From an uncultured bacterium (lineage in GTDB: Bacteria > Verrucomicrobiota > Kiritimatiellia > RFP12 > UBA1067): DNA of 33,657 nt. Made by a program: the position numbers and the translations under genes. Where the stretch lies: positions 1 through 33,657 of the forward strand of contig CACYQU010000020.1 in NCBI GenBank assembly GCA_902776615.1, read 5' to 3'. The notes beneath the pieces are model-generated. The model made no database searches, was not told the origin of the DNA, and saw only the letters and a program-made list of their open reading frames with translations. Below, in pieces: positions 1-7,041 of the stretch (positions within the stretch are counted from its first letter, which is position 1; each line of letters begins with the position of its first letter).

Positions 1-1
1 C

Positions 2-322
2 TACGATCCAGAGGCGACTGCGGCGATGGAGCTGATCAGGCGACGCGCATGCGAGGGCATCTCGTCCTCCGAAGTCGTCGCTGCCTTCAAGTGCTCGCGG
101 CGCATGGCGGAGATACGCTTCCGCCAGATTGCCGGGCGCTCCATGCTCGACGAGATACAGGCCGTGCGGCTCGACAAGGCAAAGGAACTGCTCAAGAATT
201 CGTCATTGGACGTTTCCGCGATCGCCAACTTCTGCGGCTTCAAGGCGGCAAACGCCTTGTGGAAGTTCTTCCGCCAGGAAACAGGCGTCTCCCCTACGGA
301 ATGGCGAAAGCTAAACGCCTGA
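2..322 (+). CDS. AraC-family transcriptional regulator, C-terminal part (5' truncated by window edge)
   Basis: The reading frame is open from base 2, so the gene enters from the left edge and only about the last 106 residues are visible. They form a two-helix-turn-helix AraC/XylS DNA-binding domain. The first HTH is around SSSEVVAAFKCSRRMAEIRF, followed by the typical linker with DEIQAVRLDKAKELL. The second HTH is around VSAIANFCGFKAANALWKFF, and the protein ends in the family-typical GVSPTEWRK. An internal ATG at base 26 is not taken as the start because the frame and the domain continue upstream. The ligand-binding part is outside the window; XylR-like regulators with a periplasmic-binding-protein sensor are one possibility. 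It acts in the cytoplasm as a promoter-binding regulator, and its target cannot be told from here. Confidence 0.9.
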   Translation, partial: YDPEATAAMELIRRRACEGISSSEVVAAFKCSRRMAEIRFRQIAGRSMLDEIQAVRLDKAKELLKNSSLDVSAIANFCGFKAANALWKFFRQETGVSPTEWRKLNA

Positions 323-454
323 GCCGCATAAGGCACAATGCCCTGGAATGTGGCGTTCACGGTGCGAATTGTACCATAATCTGCCCATCCTCCGCAAGTG
401 GGTAAAGACGCTGGCAATCCCCCGCCTTTCGGCGACGTGTGATGCGGCTAAAAA

Positions 455-463
455 TGATATAAT
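455..463 (+). promoter_or_regulatory. Extended -10 promoter of the phosphatase gene
   Basis: TGATATAAT, a perfect TGn-TATAAT extended -10. The hexamer (458-463) ends 6 bases before the ATG at 470, which would place the transcription start on or next to the start codon. No -35 box is apparent. Confidence 0.75.
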
Positions 464-469
464 ATTTTC

Positions 470-1756
470 ATGAACGCTATATTTCTTATCGCCGCGCTGA
501 AGTTGATGTCGCCTGCTGAAAATGCCGTCGTTGAACTGGCGCCGGACTGTCTGCGCACGGTAGCAACGAACGAAACGATGGCTGCGCGCGCAGCCGCGAT
601 TGCGTCCCACGGACCTGACGGCAAAAGCCTGCGCAACGCCAAAGGCTGGCGCCGGCCGAGGGAGATTGTCTTCGAATGGCTTGCGACGGACGGCGAAAAA
701 GGCCCATGGGAGTTGGCGATTTCAAAGAACGCCGATCTTTCCAATGCTCACGTGATGGTATTCCGGAACGACAAGCCGGACGAGGCTACGGGACGGTATG
801 GCGACAAGGAGAAAAGCGGAGCCGCCGCGAACGGCGGCGCCGTGTTCAGCCATGCCGAGAAGGTCCTCAACCTCGAAATTGCGACGCGCTACTACTGGCG
901 CGTAACCAGCAACATCACATGCGGGCGCACCTTCCATCCTCGCAACTGCTCATGCGCCGACCGCCGTCCTCCCACGACAAGCGCAACGGGAACATTCACA
1001 ACAGCGGATTTTGCGCCGCGATGTCTAGCATTGGAAGGACACGTCAAGAACTTCCGCGACCTTGGCGGACGCTTTGGTCTGGGCGGTCGGCGTGTTCGAC
1101 AAGGAATGATATATCGCTCGCAGGGCCTGAACGCAAACAGCGTGGACGGCTTGATCAAAGGGCCGAGCCGTTTGACCGCAAACGATATCGAATACCTAAC
1201 CCGCACGCTCGGAATCCGCACAGATCTCGACCTGCGCACAAAGTGCGAAACAGCCGGGATGAACGGCATCTCGCCGCTTGGAAAGACGGTTCAGTTCATA
1301 AACCGTTCATCGCACTGTTACAACGAATGCTTCAAGCCCGAAGGAAAGCGGATCATGGCAGAAAACTTCCGCGTGTTCTGCGATCGGAGCAATTACCCGA
1401 TACTGATTCACTGCATAGGCGGCGCGGACCGCACCGGGGCGTTGGCATACATGCTCAACGGGGCGCTCGGCGTAAGTCGCCAAGGCCTAGAAACCGACTG
1501 GGAGACGACGTTCTACCCTTCCATCCCCGGCTCAAACGAAACGCGCGGCGGCACACATGTCTGGAACAGTGCGTGGCATTTCATCGAGGGCCTTTCCCAG
1601 TACGGCGACGAAACCGCGACATGGAACGAGCGCATCGAGCTTTACCTGCGCGACTGCGGAATTACGGCGGAAGAACTAGAGCGATTCCGCGCGATAATGC
1701 TCGAAGACAACCCAGCCATACCCTTAAGCACAGATACCGGGCTCGGCGAACGCTAG
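470..1756 (+). CDS. Tyrosine-phosphatase-like protein (CX5R family) with N-terminal beta-rich domain, probably exported
   Basis: 428 residues. The C-terminal half (about 185-370) resembles the bacterial Y_phosphatase3 / dual-specificity type. It has a family-style entry motif NFRDLGG (194-200), then IYRSQGLN, then the P-loop HCIGGADRTG with Cys315 as nucleophile and Arg321, satisfying CX5R, and an Asp at 320. The N-terminal half (about 60-180) has a fibronectin-III-like pattern ending in YYWRV. The first 15 residues are hydrophobic (NAIFLIAAL) but lack a charged n-region, so export is likely rather than certain. Known relatives dephosphorylate phosphotyrosine or phosphoinositides; the substrate here is unknown. 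It is transcribed alone, and a strong extended -10 (455-463) ends 6 bases before the ATG, predicting a leaderless mRNA. Its TAG stop overlaps the stop of the convergent kinase gene. Confidence 0.85.
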   Translation: MNAIFLIAALKLMSPAENAVVELAPDCLRTVATNETMAARAAAIASHGPDGKSLRNAKGWRRPREIVFEWLATDGEKGPWELAISKNADLSNAHVMVFRNDKPDEATGRYGDKEKSGAAANGGAVFSHAEKVLNLEIATRYYWRVTSNITCGRTFHPRNCSCADRRPPTTSATGTFTTADFAPRCLALEGHVKNFRDLGGRFGLGGRRVRQGMIYRSQGLNANSVDGLIKGPSRLTANDIEYLTRTLGIRTDLDLRTKCETAGMNGISPLGKTVQFINRSSHCYNECFKPEGKRIMAENFRVFCDRSNYPILIHCIGGADRTGALAYMLNGALGVSRQGLETDWETTFYPSIPGSNETRGGTHVWNSAWHFIEGLSQYGDETATWNERIELYLRDCGITAEELERFRAIMLEDNPAIPLSTDTGLGER

Positions 1757-3411
1757 CGTCTTTCGCAGGAGAAAAGGTCCTTTAGATTGTCGATGGTCAC
1801 TGGCTTCAGCAACAGCGCATCGAAACCTTGTTCCTTGTAGGCCATGCGAGCCTCGATGTCAGCCGTGACCGAGCATACCTTAAGATGCGCAAGCCGTTCA
1901 TCAGAGCGGATGCGCTTTATCAACTCGGATCCGTCCATAACAGGCATCCACATATCTGTGAGGACCCAATCGAAGGACGAATCTTTCTCCAATTTCTCAA
2001 ACGCAGCCGCGCCATCAACAGCCTGCGCTATATCAGCGACACCAAGTTTTGCAAGTATCGCTTTCAGCACCGCGCGGTTCACGGGCGAATCATCCACCAC
2101 GAGAACACGTTTCGGCAACTCGTATCTCACAAACGCAGGCGCCGTGGCGTTCTTTTCGGGCGCATCGGACTCTCCCGGCGCAACAGAAACTGGAACCTCG
2201 GTGCAGACCGAAAACCCCTTCCCGAGCGCCGTGCTTATCGAAATCTTTCCGTTCGCAATCTCCACGAGACGCCTGCATACGGCAAGCCCCAGTCCGCTTC
2301 CTTCGGTGCGGTTCTTGATATCAGCCTGAACGAAAGGCTGCATAAGGCGTTTCGCCTTATCCGGCGACACGCCTCGTCCGTTATCCGAAACCGTAGTCTT
2401 GAATATGCCGTTCTCGTAAACAACCGACACGCGTATCGTGCAAGGACCGGCATATTTGACAGCATTCCCGATGAAATTGAACAGCACCTGGCGGAAGCGG
2501 TACGGATCCACCAGCAAGCGCGGCATGTCGGGTATCTCTGTAATCAGAGTCTGGTTTCTGTCGCGGGTCTGGATATGAAACATCGTCGCCGTTTCTCGGA
2601 CGAGCTCCCCGACATCGGTAGGCTCCAGGTTGAACTTCAACTTGCCGAGATCCATCTGCGAGAGATCAAGGACATCGTTGATAAGCTGCAGAAGCATTTT
2701 ACCGCTCGACGCGATAATATTGAGGTTCCGTTCGACATCTTCGGGCGGAAGCCCGCCGGCCTGCAGAAGCTCCGAGTAGCCGATTATGGCGTTGAGCGGA
2801 GTTCTAATGTCGTGGGAAACGGCAGAGAAGAAGTAGCTGCGGGTTTTATCGGCGCGAATCGCGCGGTCGCGCTCGGCCTTAAGGCGCACCATCGCGGAAC
2901 GGCGCTCCAGCGCCAGCGTAAGGACATCCGCAGAAATCTTGAGCGCGGTTCTGTCGTGTTCGGATATGCTGGTGCGACGATCCAGATAGTGAAGAGCTAC
3001 TCCCCCCCAAGGCTTCCCGTCGCAGAGCACGACCGCAACCTCAAGCGACCGGGCGGGACAATCTTGCGGTATTGGCGCGACGCACTGCCTCTTTGTGTCG
3101 GTCAGTTCGATAAAGTGGTCCTTATCCTCGACGGGCGGGATATTCAGCTTATAGAACGAACACGCCTCGCAACGTCCCGGACAGGCTTTCAGTTCACCGC
3201 CGTGATGCAACATCAAATGGTCACCATCCACCGAATGGATGGCAATGTAGTCGCACTCGGTAAGGTCGAGCAGCCGATGCATCACAATATCCATCAGTCC
3301 CCGCAAATCGTCGCTAGACAATGCGTCCTTCAGCTGAACGATATCCTGAATCGCAGTATAGCGATTCGTGCACGCAGTTTCACCTGTCAAACTCTCGTTT
3401 CCCCCTTTCAT
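1753..3411 (-). CDS. Hybrid sensor histidine kinase: GAF-like, HisKA, HATPase, receiver
   Basis: 552 residues with no membrane segment, so a cytoplasmic sensor kinase. Order: GAF-like sensor (about 20-170), short coiled coil (170-190), HisKA with phospho-His200 in VSHDIRTPLNAIIGYSELL, and HATPase with the N-box around FNFIGNAVKY (311-320), G1 DNGRG (343-347) and G2 GSGLGL (371-376). A receiver (about 434-548) follows, with acidic D440/D441, phospho-acceptor D486 in LTDMWMP and Lys536. The sensor carries a compact Cys cluster (C77-x3-C81-x2-C84) plus C110 and C118, which suggests metal or Fe-S binding (inference). A response regulator lies 52 bases upstream on the same strand and is a plausible partner. 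The gene has its own extended -10 (3419-3427) ending 7 bases before the ATG. Confidence 0.93.
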   Translation of the reverse strand: MKGGNESLTGETACTNRYTAIQDIVQLKDALSSDDLRGLMDIVMHRLLDLTECDYIAIHSVDGDHLMLHHGGELKACPGRCEACSFYKLNIPPVEDKDHFIELTDTKRQCVAPIPQDCPARSLEVAVVLCDGKPWGGVALHYLDRRTSISEHDRTALKISADVLTLALERRSAMVRLKAERDRAIRADKTRSYFFSAVSHDIRTPLNAIIGYSELLQAGGLPPEDVERNLNIIASSGKMLLQLINDVLDLSQMDLGKLKFNLEPTDVGELVRETATMFHIQTRDRNQTLITEIPDMPRLLVDPYRFRQVLFNFIGNAVKYAGPCTIRVSVVYENGIFKTTVSDNGRGVSPDKAKRLMQPFVQADIKNRTEGSGLGLAVCRRLVEIANGKISISTALGKGFSVCTEVPVSVAPGESDAPEKNATAPAFVRYELPKRVLVVDDSPVNRAVLKAILAKLGVADIAQAVDGAAAFEKLEKDSSFDWVLTDMWMPVMDGSELIKRIRSDERLAHLKVCSVTADIEARMAYKEQGFDALLLKPVTIDNLKDLFSCERR

Positions 3412-3418
3412 GCTTTGT

Positions 3419-3427
3419 ATTATATCA
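3419..3427 (-). promoter_or_regulatory. Extended -10 promoter of the hybrid kinase gene
   Basis: On the minus strand it reads TGATATAAT, preceded by a T-run. The hexamer ends 7 bases before the ATG at 3411, so a leaderless transcript is expected. It lies in the 52-base gap after the response regulator gene. Confidence 0.75.
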
Positions 3428-3463
3428 AAAAAACCGCGCCGGATGTTAGCGTTTTATCAAAAA

Positions 3464-4141
3464 TCACCCAAGCAATTTGTAGCCGGAGCCACGCAGATTC
3501 ACAATCATGCCAGAAGCCTTGCCGAGTTTGCGCCTTAGCCGACTCATATGGGTTCTAAGAGAACTCTCGTAGGATATGTCAGATCCTCTCACTACCTCAA
3601 GTATCTCGTCTATCTGGAAGAACCTGCCGCGCTCGCTGTTTAGCAGCCACAAAATATCGCCTTCCGTCTTGGTCAAGCGAACGTTCACTCCGGGGCCTCT
3701 GACTGTGAGCGCGTCAAAATCGATTGTAAGCTGGCCTATCTCCGCGCGGCGCAAGCCTGGCGCGCCGGCTTTGAAAGCGGCCACTCTTTCAAGCGCGCGG
3801 CGTACGCGGGCGAAAAGTTCGGCCTCACCCGCAGTTTTGGATATGTAGTCATCCGCACCAAGGCCAAGTGCACGCACCTGGTTCGCCTCGCTCTCAAGCG
3901 CGGTAAGGAATATTATCGGCACAAGCGGATCCTCGGCCCGTATCTCGCGACAGACGTCGAAACCCGTTGTCCCAGGCATCATGACATCAAGCAGAATAAG
4001 ATCGGGACGTCTTGTGCGGAACATCTCAAGACCCTGAAGTCCGCGGCGCGCCAGTCTGACGGCATATCCGCCTGTGGACAAGAGCGTTTTGATTCCGGCG
4101 CGAACGGCTCTTTCGTCGTCTACTACGAGTATTTCCGCCAT
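3464..4141 (-). CDS. OmpR/PhoB-family response regulator
   Basis: 225 residues. The receiver domain (1-118) has acidic D8/D9, phospho-acceptor D52 in LILLDVMMPG, switch Thr80 and Lys102. The residue after the Lys is Thr (SKT) instead of the usual Pro, a mild deviation. The winged-helix DNA-binding domain (about 125-225) shows the OmpR pattern, with LTKTEGDILWLL early and the recognition helix region SLRTHMSRLRRKL, ending in RGSGYKLLG. It lies 7 bases downstream of htpX, with a Shine-Dalgarno-like GAGGG just before its ATG, so it is probably expressed from the upstream operon. The hybrid kinase gene follows and is the natural candidate partner. HtpX and an OmpR-type regulator side by side would fit envelope-stress control, but this is inference. 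Confidence 0.93.
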   Translation of the reverse strand: MAEILVVDDERAVRAGIKTLLSTGGYAVRLARRGLQGLEMFRTRRPDLILLDVMMPGTTGFDVCREIRAEDPLVPIIFLTALESEANQVRALGLGADDYISKTAGEAELFARVRRALERVAAFKAGAPGLRRAEIGQLTIDFDALTVRGPGVNVRLTKTEGDILWLLNSERGRFFQIDEILEVVRGSDISYESSLRTHMSRLRRKLGKASGMIVNLRGSGYKLLG

Positions 4142-4148
4142 GATTCCC

Positions 4149-5048
4149 TCAGAGGTACGACGCCATGTCGAGATTCTGCAGCGCAGATATCCTGTCGTCG
4201 AGCGACGGGTGGGTCGCCCAGATCGACGTCTTGGACTTTCCGTCGGCGATACCCATCGCCTTCAGAGAATCGGGCAACACGCCCGGTCTGAGATTGCCAA
4301 GTCGGCGCAATGCAGCGATCATGGGCGAAGGCGAGCCCAGAAGCTTCGCCGAGCCTGCGTCCGCAGCATATTCGCGCTTGCGCGAAAACGCGAAGACAAC
4401 AAGCGAGGCAAGAATACCGAGAACCATCTGCAGCGCCATCGCCACGAAGTAGTATGACGCGCCGGACGATCGGCGGCGGTCGTTTCCGCCGGAGCTGGCC
4501 AGAATGTGGGCCACCGCGCGGGAGAAGAATATGACAAAAGCGTTCAGCACGCCCTGCACTAGAGTGAGGGTTACCATATCGCCGTTCGCCACATGGCTCA
4601 TTTCGTGGCCGAGCACTGCGCGAAGTTCTTCCTTCGACATCTGGCGCATTATGTCGGTGGAGACCGCCACAAGCGCGGCGTTCTTGAACGCGCCGGTCGC
4701 GAACGCATTTGCGGCGCCGGGGTATATCGCAACCTCGGGCGTCTTGACGTTCGCGCGGCGCGCCAGATCCTCCACCGTCTGCACAAGCCATCGCTCAGCT
4801 TCGCCCTCGGTGCCATCGATCGTCTTGGCGCGGCATGAAAACTTTGCGATCGGCTTCGAAAGAAGTAACGACACAAAAGCGCCGAGCACGCCATAGACAA
4901 ACGCAAATACCGCAAGGTTTGCGTATTCGGGACCAATAGCCTGTTCGAGCGAGGTTCCGGCGACAAGCACGCACAAGACGTTCGCGGTCACCCCCAGAAC
5001 CAGGAGGACCGCGATATTCGTCACAAGAAAGAGCAGAATGCGCTTCAT
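4149..5048 (-). CDS. htpX: Membrane zinc protease HtpX (peptidase M48)
   Basis: 299 residues, the usual HtpX length. Two N-terminal membrane segments (about 4-29 and 43-64) precede the cytoplasmic catalytic part. The zinc motif HEMSH gives ligands H148 and H152 and catalytic E149. The third ligand is E226 in FSRKREYAAD, after two more hydrophobic segments (about 162-184 and 198-221). HtpX degrades misfolded inner-membrane proteins together with the FtsH network. The start is one base after the stop of the purine permease gene and the stop is 7 bases before the response regulator, so the three are likely one transcript. No key residue is missing. Confidence 0.95.
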   Translation of the reverse strand: MKRILLFLVTNIAVLLVLGVTANVLCVLVAGTSLEQAIGPEYANLAVFAFVYGVLGAFVSLLLSKPIAKFSCRAKTIDGTEGEAERWLVQTVEDLARRANVKTPEVAIYPGAANAFATGAFKNAALVAVSTDIMRQMSKEELRAVLGHEMSHVANGDMVTLTLVQGVLNAFVIFFSRAVAHILASSGGNDRRRSSGASYYFVAMALQMVLGILASLVVFAFSRKREYAADAGSAKLLGSPSPMIAALRRLGNLRPGVLPDSLKAMGIADGKSKTSIWATHPSLDDRISALQNLDMASYL

Positions 5049-5049
5049 G

Positions 5050-6723
5050 TTACATAAGGGCGTACTTCGCCACGAAGAGCACCGTCAGCATGTACATGAT
5101 CCAGTGTATGCGCTTGAAGTTTCCGGCGCAACCGTTGATTACGGTATAGGCGATCACACCGAACATGATGCCGTCCGAAATAGAATAGGTAAACGGCATC
5201 GCCGCCACGGCCAGAAACGCAGGCACCGCCTCGCCGGCATCGCCCCAGTTCACGTCGGCGCACGACGAAAGCATCATGTATCCGACGATAATCAGCGCGG
5301 GAGCGGTGGCAAACCCGGGAATCGCAAGAAACACCGGCGCGAAAATGATCGCGAGCGCGAAGAGCGCGGCGGAAGTAACAGCCGTGAGACCCGTCTTGCC
5401 GCCGGCCATTACACCGGAAGCCGATTCGACGAATGTAGTCGTTGTGGAAGTACCAAACACAGCGCCTACGGATGTCGCGATCGAGTCGGCGCAAAGCGCA
5501 CCGGAGATGCGAGGCAGTCTGCCCTGCTTGTCGAGGAAACCGCCCTTCATCGAAACGCCGATCAAAGTACCGAGTGTGTCGAAAAGATCCACGAAGAAGA
5601 ACGCGAACATGACCACGAAGAAGTCGAGCGTCTTGATGAGCGACCATCCGCTCTTCACCACAACGCCGTTCTGCGTATGGGTCCAGCTTTCGCTGTTGAA
5701 GAGAGCTCCGAATGTGTTGCCGAACTCGGAGAAATTCTGCGCAAGACCTTTGATCGAGAAGTCTGGATAAAGCGAGAAGAAGCCGCCGGCCGGATCAGGC
5801 ACGTAGACGCCGCAAACCTGGGCGAGCATGCCGAGACCCCACGTGAACAGAATGCCGAAAAGGATCGAGCCCTTGAAGCCCTTGACGAGCAAGAAGGCCG
5901 TGAAGAGCGTTCCGGCGAGAGCCAGCACCGCACAGATTCCGGTCGTGTGGAAAGGAACATCGCGGAACTTGACGAGCGAAATCAGCGTCGCGGAGTTGTC
6001 GACGATGATGCCGGCCGTTTTCATGGCGATTAGGCAGATGAAAAGACCAATACCTGCGGCAACCGCCTTTTTAAGCGAAAACGGAATGGCATTGAATATT
6101 CCCTCGCGCACGGGAGTGAGCGAGAGGGCCAAAAACACAAGACCCTCCACAAAAACCGCCAGCAGAGCGAACTGCCAGCTGTAGCCCATGCCCAGCACCA
6201 CGCCGAATGTGAGAAACGCATTAAGTCCCATGCCAGGCGCAAGCACAAACGGATAGTTCGACATGAACGCCATGAGAAGAGTGCCTACAACAGCAGCGAT
6301 TGCAGTCGCAACGAACACGCCGCCGCGCGGAATTCCGGCGACGGAGAGGATGTTGGGGTTCACGGCAAGAATGTACGCCATCGTCATGAATGTGGTGAGA
6401 CCGGCGACAATCTCGGTTTTGACGGTTGTATGGTTCCTCTTCAGCTTGAAGATGCGACCGATGAGCGTCGTCTCGGGTTCATCCGACTCGGCTTCACGCG
6501 TGAGCCATTTCAGGTGAGCGCCGATGCGTATCGACTCTTCCGGCGTGACTACGCCGTCTTCGAGGACGTCTTCCAACGCCTTGACGAATTCCGCCATCTC
6601 GGCATTGTCGGCAGCGCGGGGCTTGGCGAAAGAGAGCAGTATCTGAGCCTCGGCGCGATCAACCTTGCCGTCCTCGAGAATAGACTGTTGCAGTTTGTTT
6701 ATAGCTTCCTTGATGTTGCTCAT
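5050..6723 (-). CDS. AzgA-type (NCS2-related) purine permease with extra N-terminal TerB/EF-hand-like module
   Basis: 557 residues, longer than the roughly 430-480 usual for AzgA-family adenine/guanine/hypoxanthine permeases. The permease core starts near residue 88. It carries the family blocks TEIVAGLTTFMTMAYILAVN, NYPFVLAPGMGLNAFLTF and GIGLFICLIAMKTAGI, and there are about 12-14 hydrophobic segments. The extra length is a polar helical N-terminus (1-80) with two similar halves, ILEDGKVDRAEAQ and VLEDGVVTPEES. The same module is found on the ABC ATPase (12111-13055) and on the antiporter (16632-19079) of this window. The start is supported by AGAAAGG about 10 bases upstream. The neighbouring uracil phosphoribosyltransferase fits a nucleobase-salvage role. 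Substrate choice among purines cannot be read from sequence alone. Confidence 0.92.
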   Translation of the reverse strand: MSNIKEAINKLQQSILEDGKVDRAEAQILLSFAKPRAADNAEMAEFVKALEDVLEDGVVTPEESIRIGAHLKWLTREAESDEPETTLIGRIFKLKRNHTTVKTEIVAGLTTFMTMAYILAVNPNILSVAGIPRGGVFVATAIAAVVGTLLMAFMSNYPFVLAPGMGLNAFLTFGVVLGMGYSWQFALLAVFVEGLVFLALSLTPVREGIFNAIPFSLKKAVAAGIGLFICLIAMKTAGIIVDNSATLISLVKFRDVPFHTTGICAVLALAGTLFTAFLLVKGFKGSILFGILFTWGLGMLAQVCGVYVPDPAGGFFSLYPDFSIKGLAQNFSEFGNTFGALFNSESWTHTQNGVVVKSGWSLIKTLDFFVVMFAFFFVDLFDTLGTLIGVSMKGGFLDKQGRLPRISGALCADSIATSVGAVFGTSTTTTFVESASGVMAGGKTGLTAVTSAALFALAIIFAPVFLAIPGFATAPALIIVGYMMLSSCADVNWGDAGEAVPAFLAVAAMPFTYSISDGIMFGVIAYTVINGCAGNFKRIHWIMYMLTVLFVAKYALM

Positions 6724-6747
6724 TTGGCATAGCCTTTCTTTTTTTGG

Positions 6748-7041
6748 TTAGACTAAATTCAATATGTCGGAGAAACCGGTTATGTCCAGCACCTCCTTGA
6801 CGGACGGCTGAACGTTGGCGATCTGAAGTTCCCCGCCGCTTGCAAGCATCGTCTTGTGGGCCGTCAGCAGCAGCCTGAGACCGGCCGAGCTCATGTACGG
6901 AACGTTCTCCAGATCAATCACGACACATGTCGCATCGCCAAACTTCAGTCCAGCCTCGAACTCGGGGGCTGTAACCGTGTCAACACGTCCGCTGACTGAA
7001 ATCGTCAGTTTCGTTCCTTCATTTTTTGTCTTGATTTCCAT
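6748..7041 (-). CDS. STAS-domain anti-sigma-factor antagonist (SpoIIAA/RsbV-like)
   Basis: 97 residues forming a single STAS domain. The conserved phosphorylation segment reads VPYMSSAGLRLLL, with Ser51/Ser52 at the regulatory position. In partner switching, the unphosphorylated form binds an RsbW-type kinase/anti-sigma protein and frees its target, and SpoIIE/RsbU phosphatases reactivate it. The gene overlaps the end of the SpoIIE-type gene by 23 bases and has a good Shine-Dalgarno (GGGAG about 6 bases before the ATG) inside that gene, so the two are translationally coupled. The purine permease follows 24 bases downstream. No sigma factor gene is present in the window, so the final output is unknown. 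Confidence 0.93.
   Translation of the reverse strand: MEIKTKNEGTKLTISVSGRVDTVTAPEFEAGLKFGDATCVVIDLENVPYMSSAGLRLLLTAHKTMLASGGELQIANVQPSVKEVLDITGFSDILNLV

Noticed and set aside
368..376. TGGTACAAT on the minus strand, similar to the extended -10 motif
   Set aside because: It would transcribe into the 3' end of the AraC-type gene, with no minus-strand gene there; it differs from the consensus at the third base of the hexamer.
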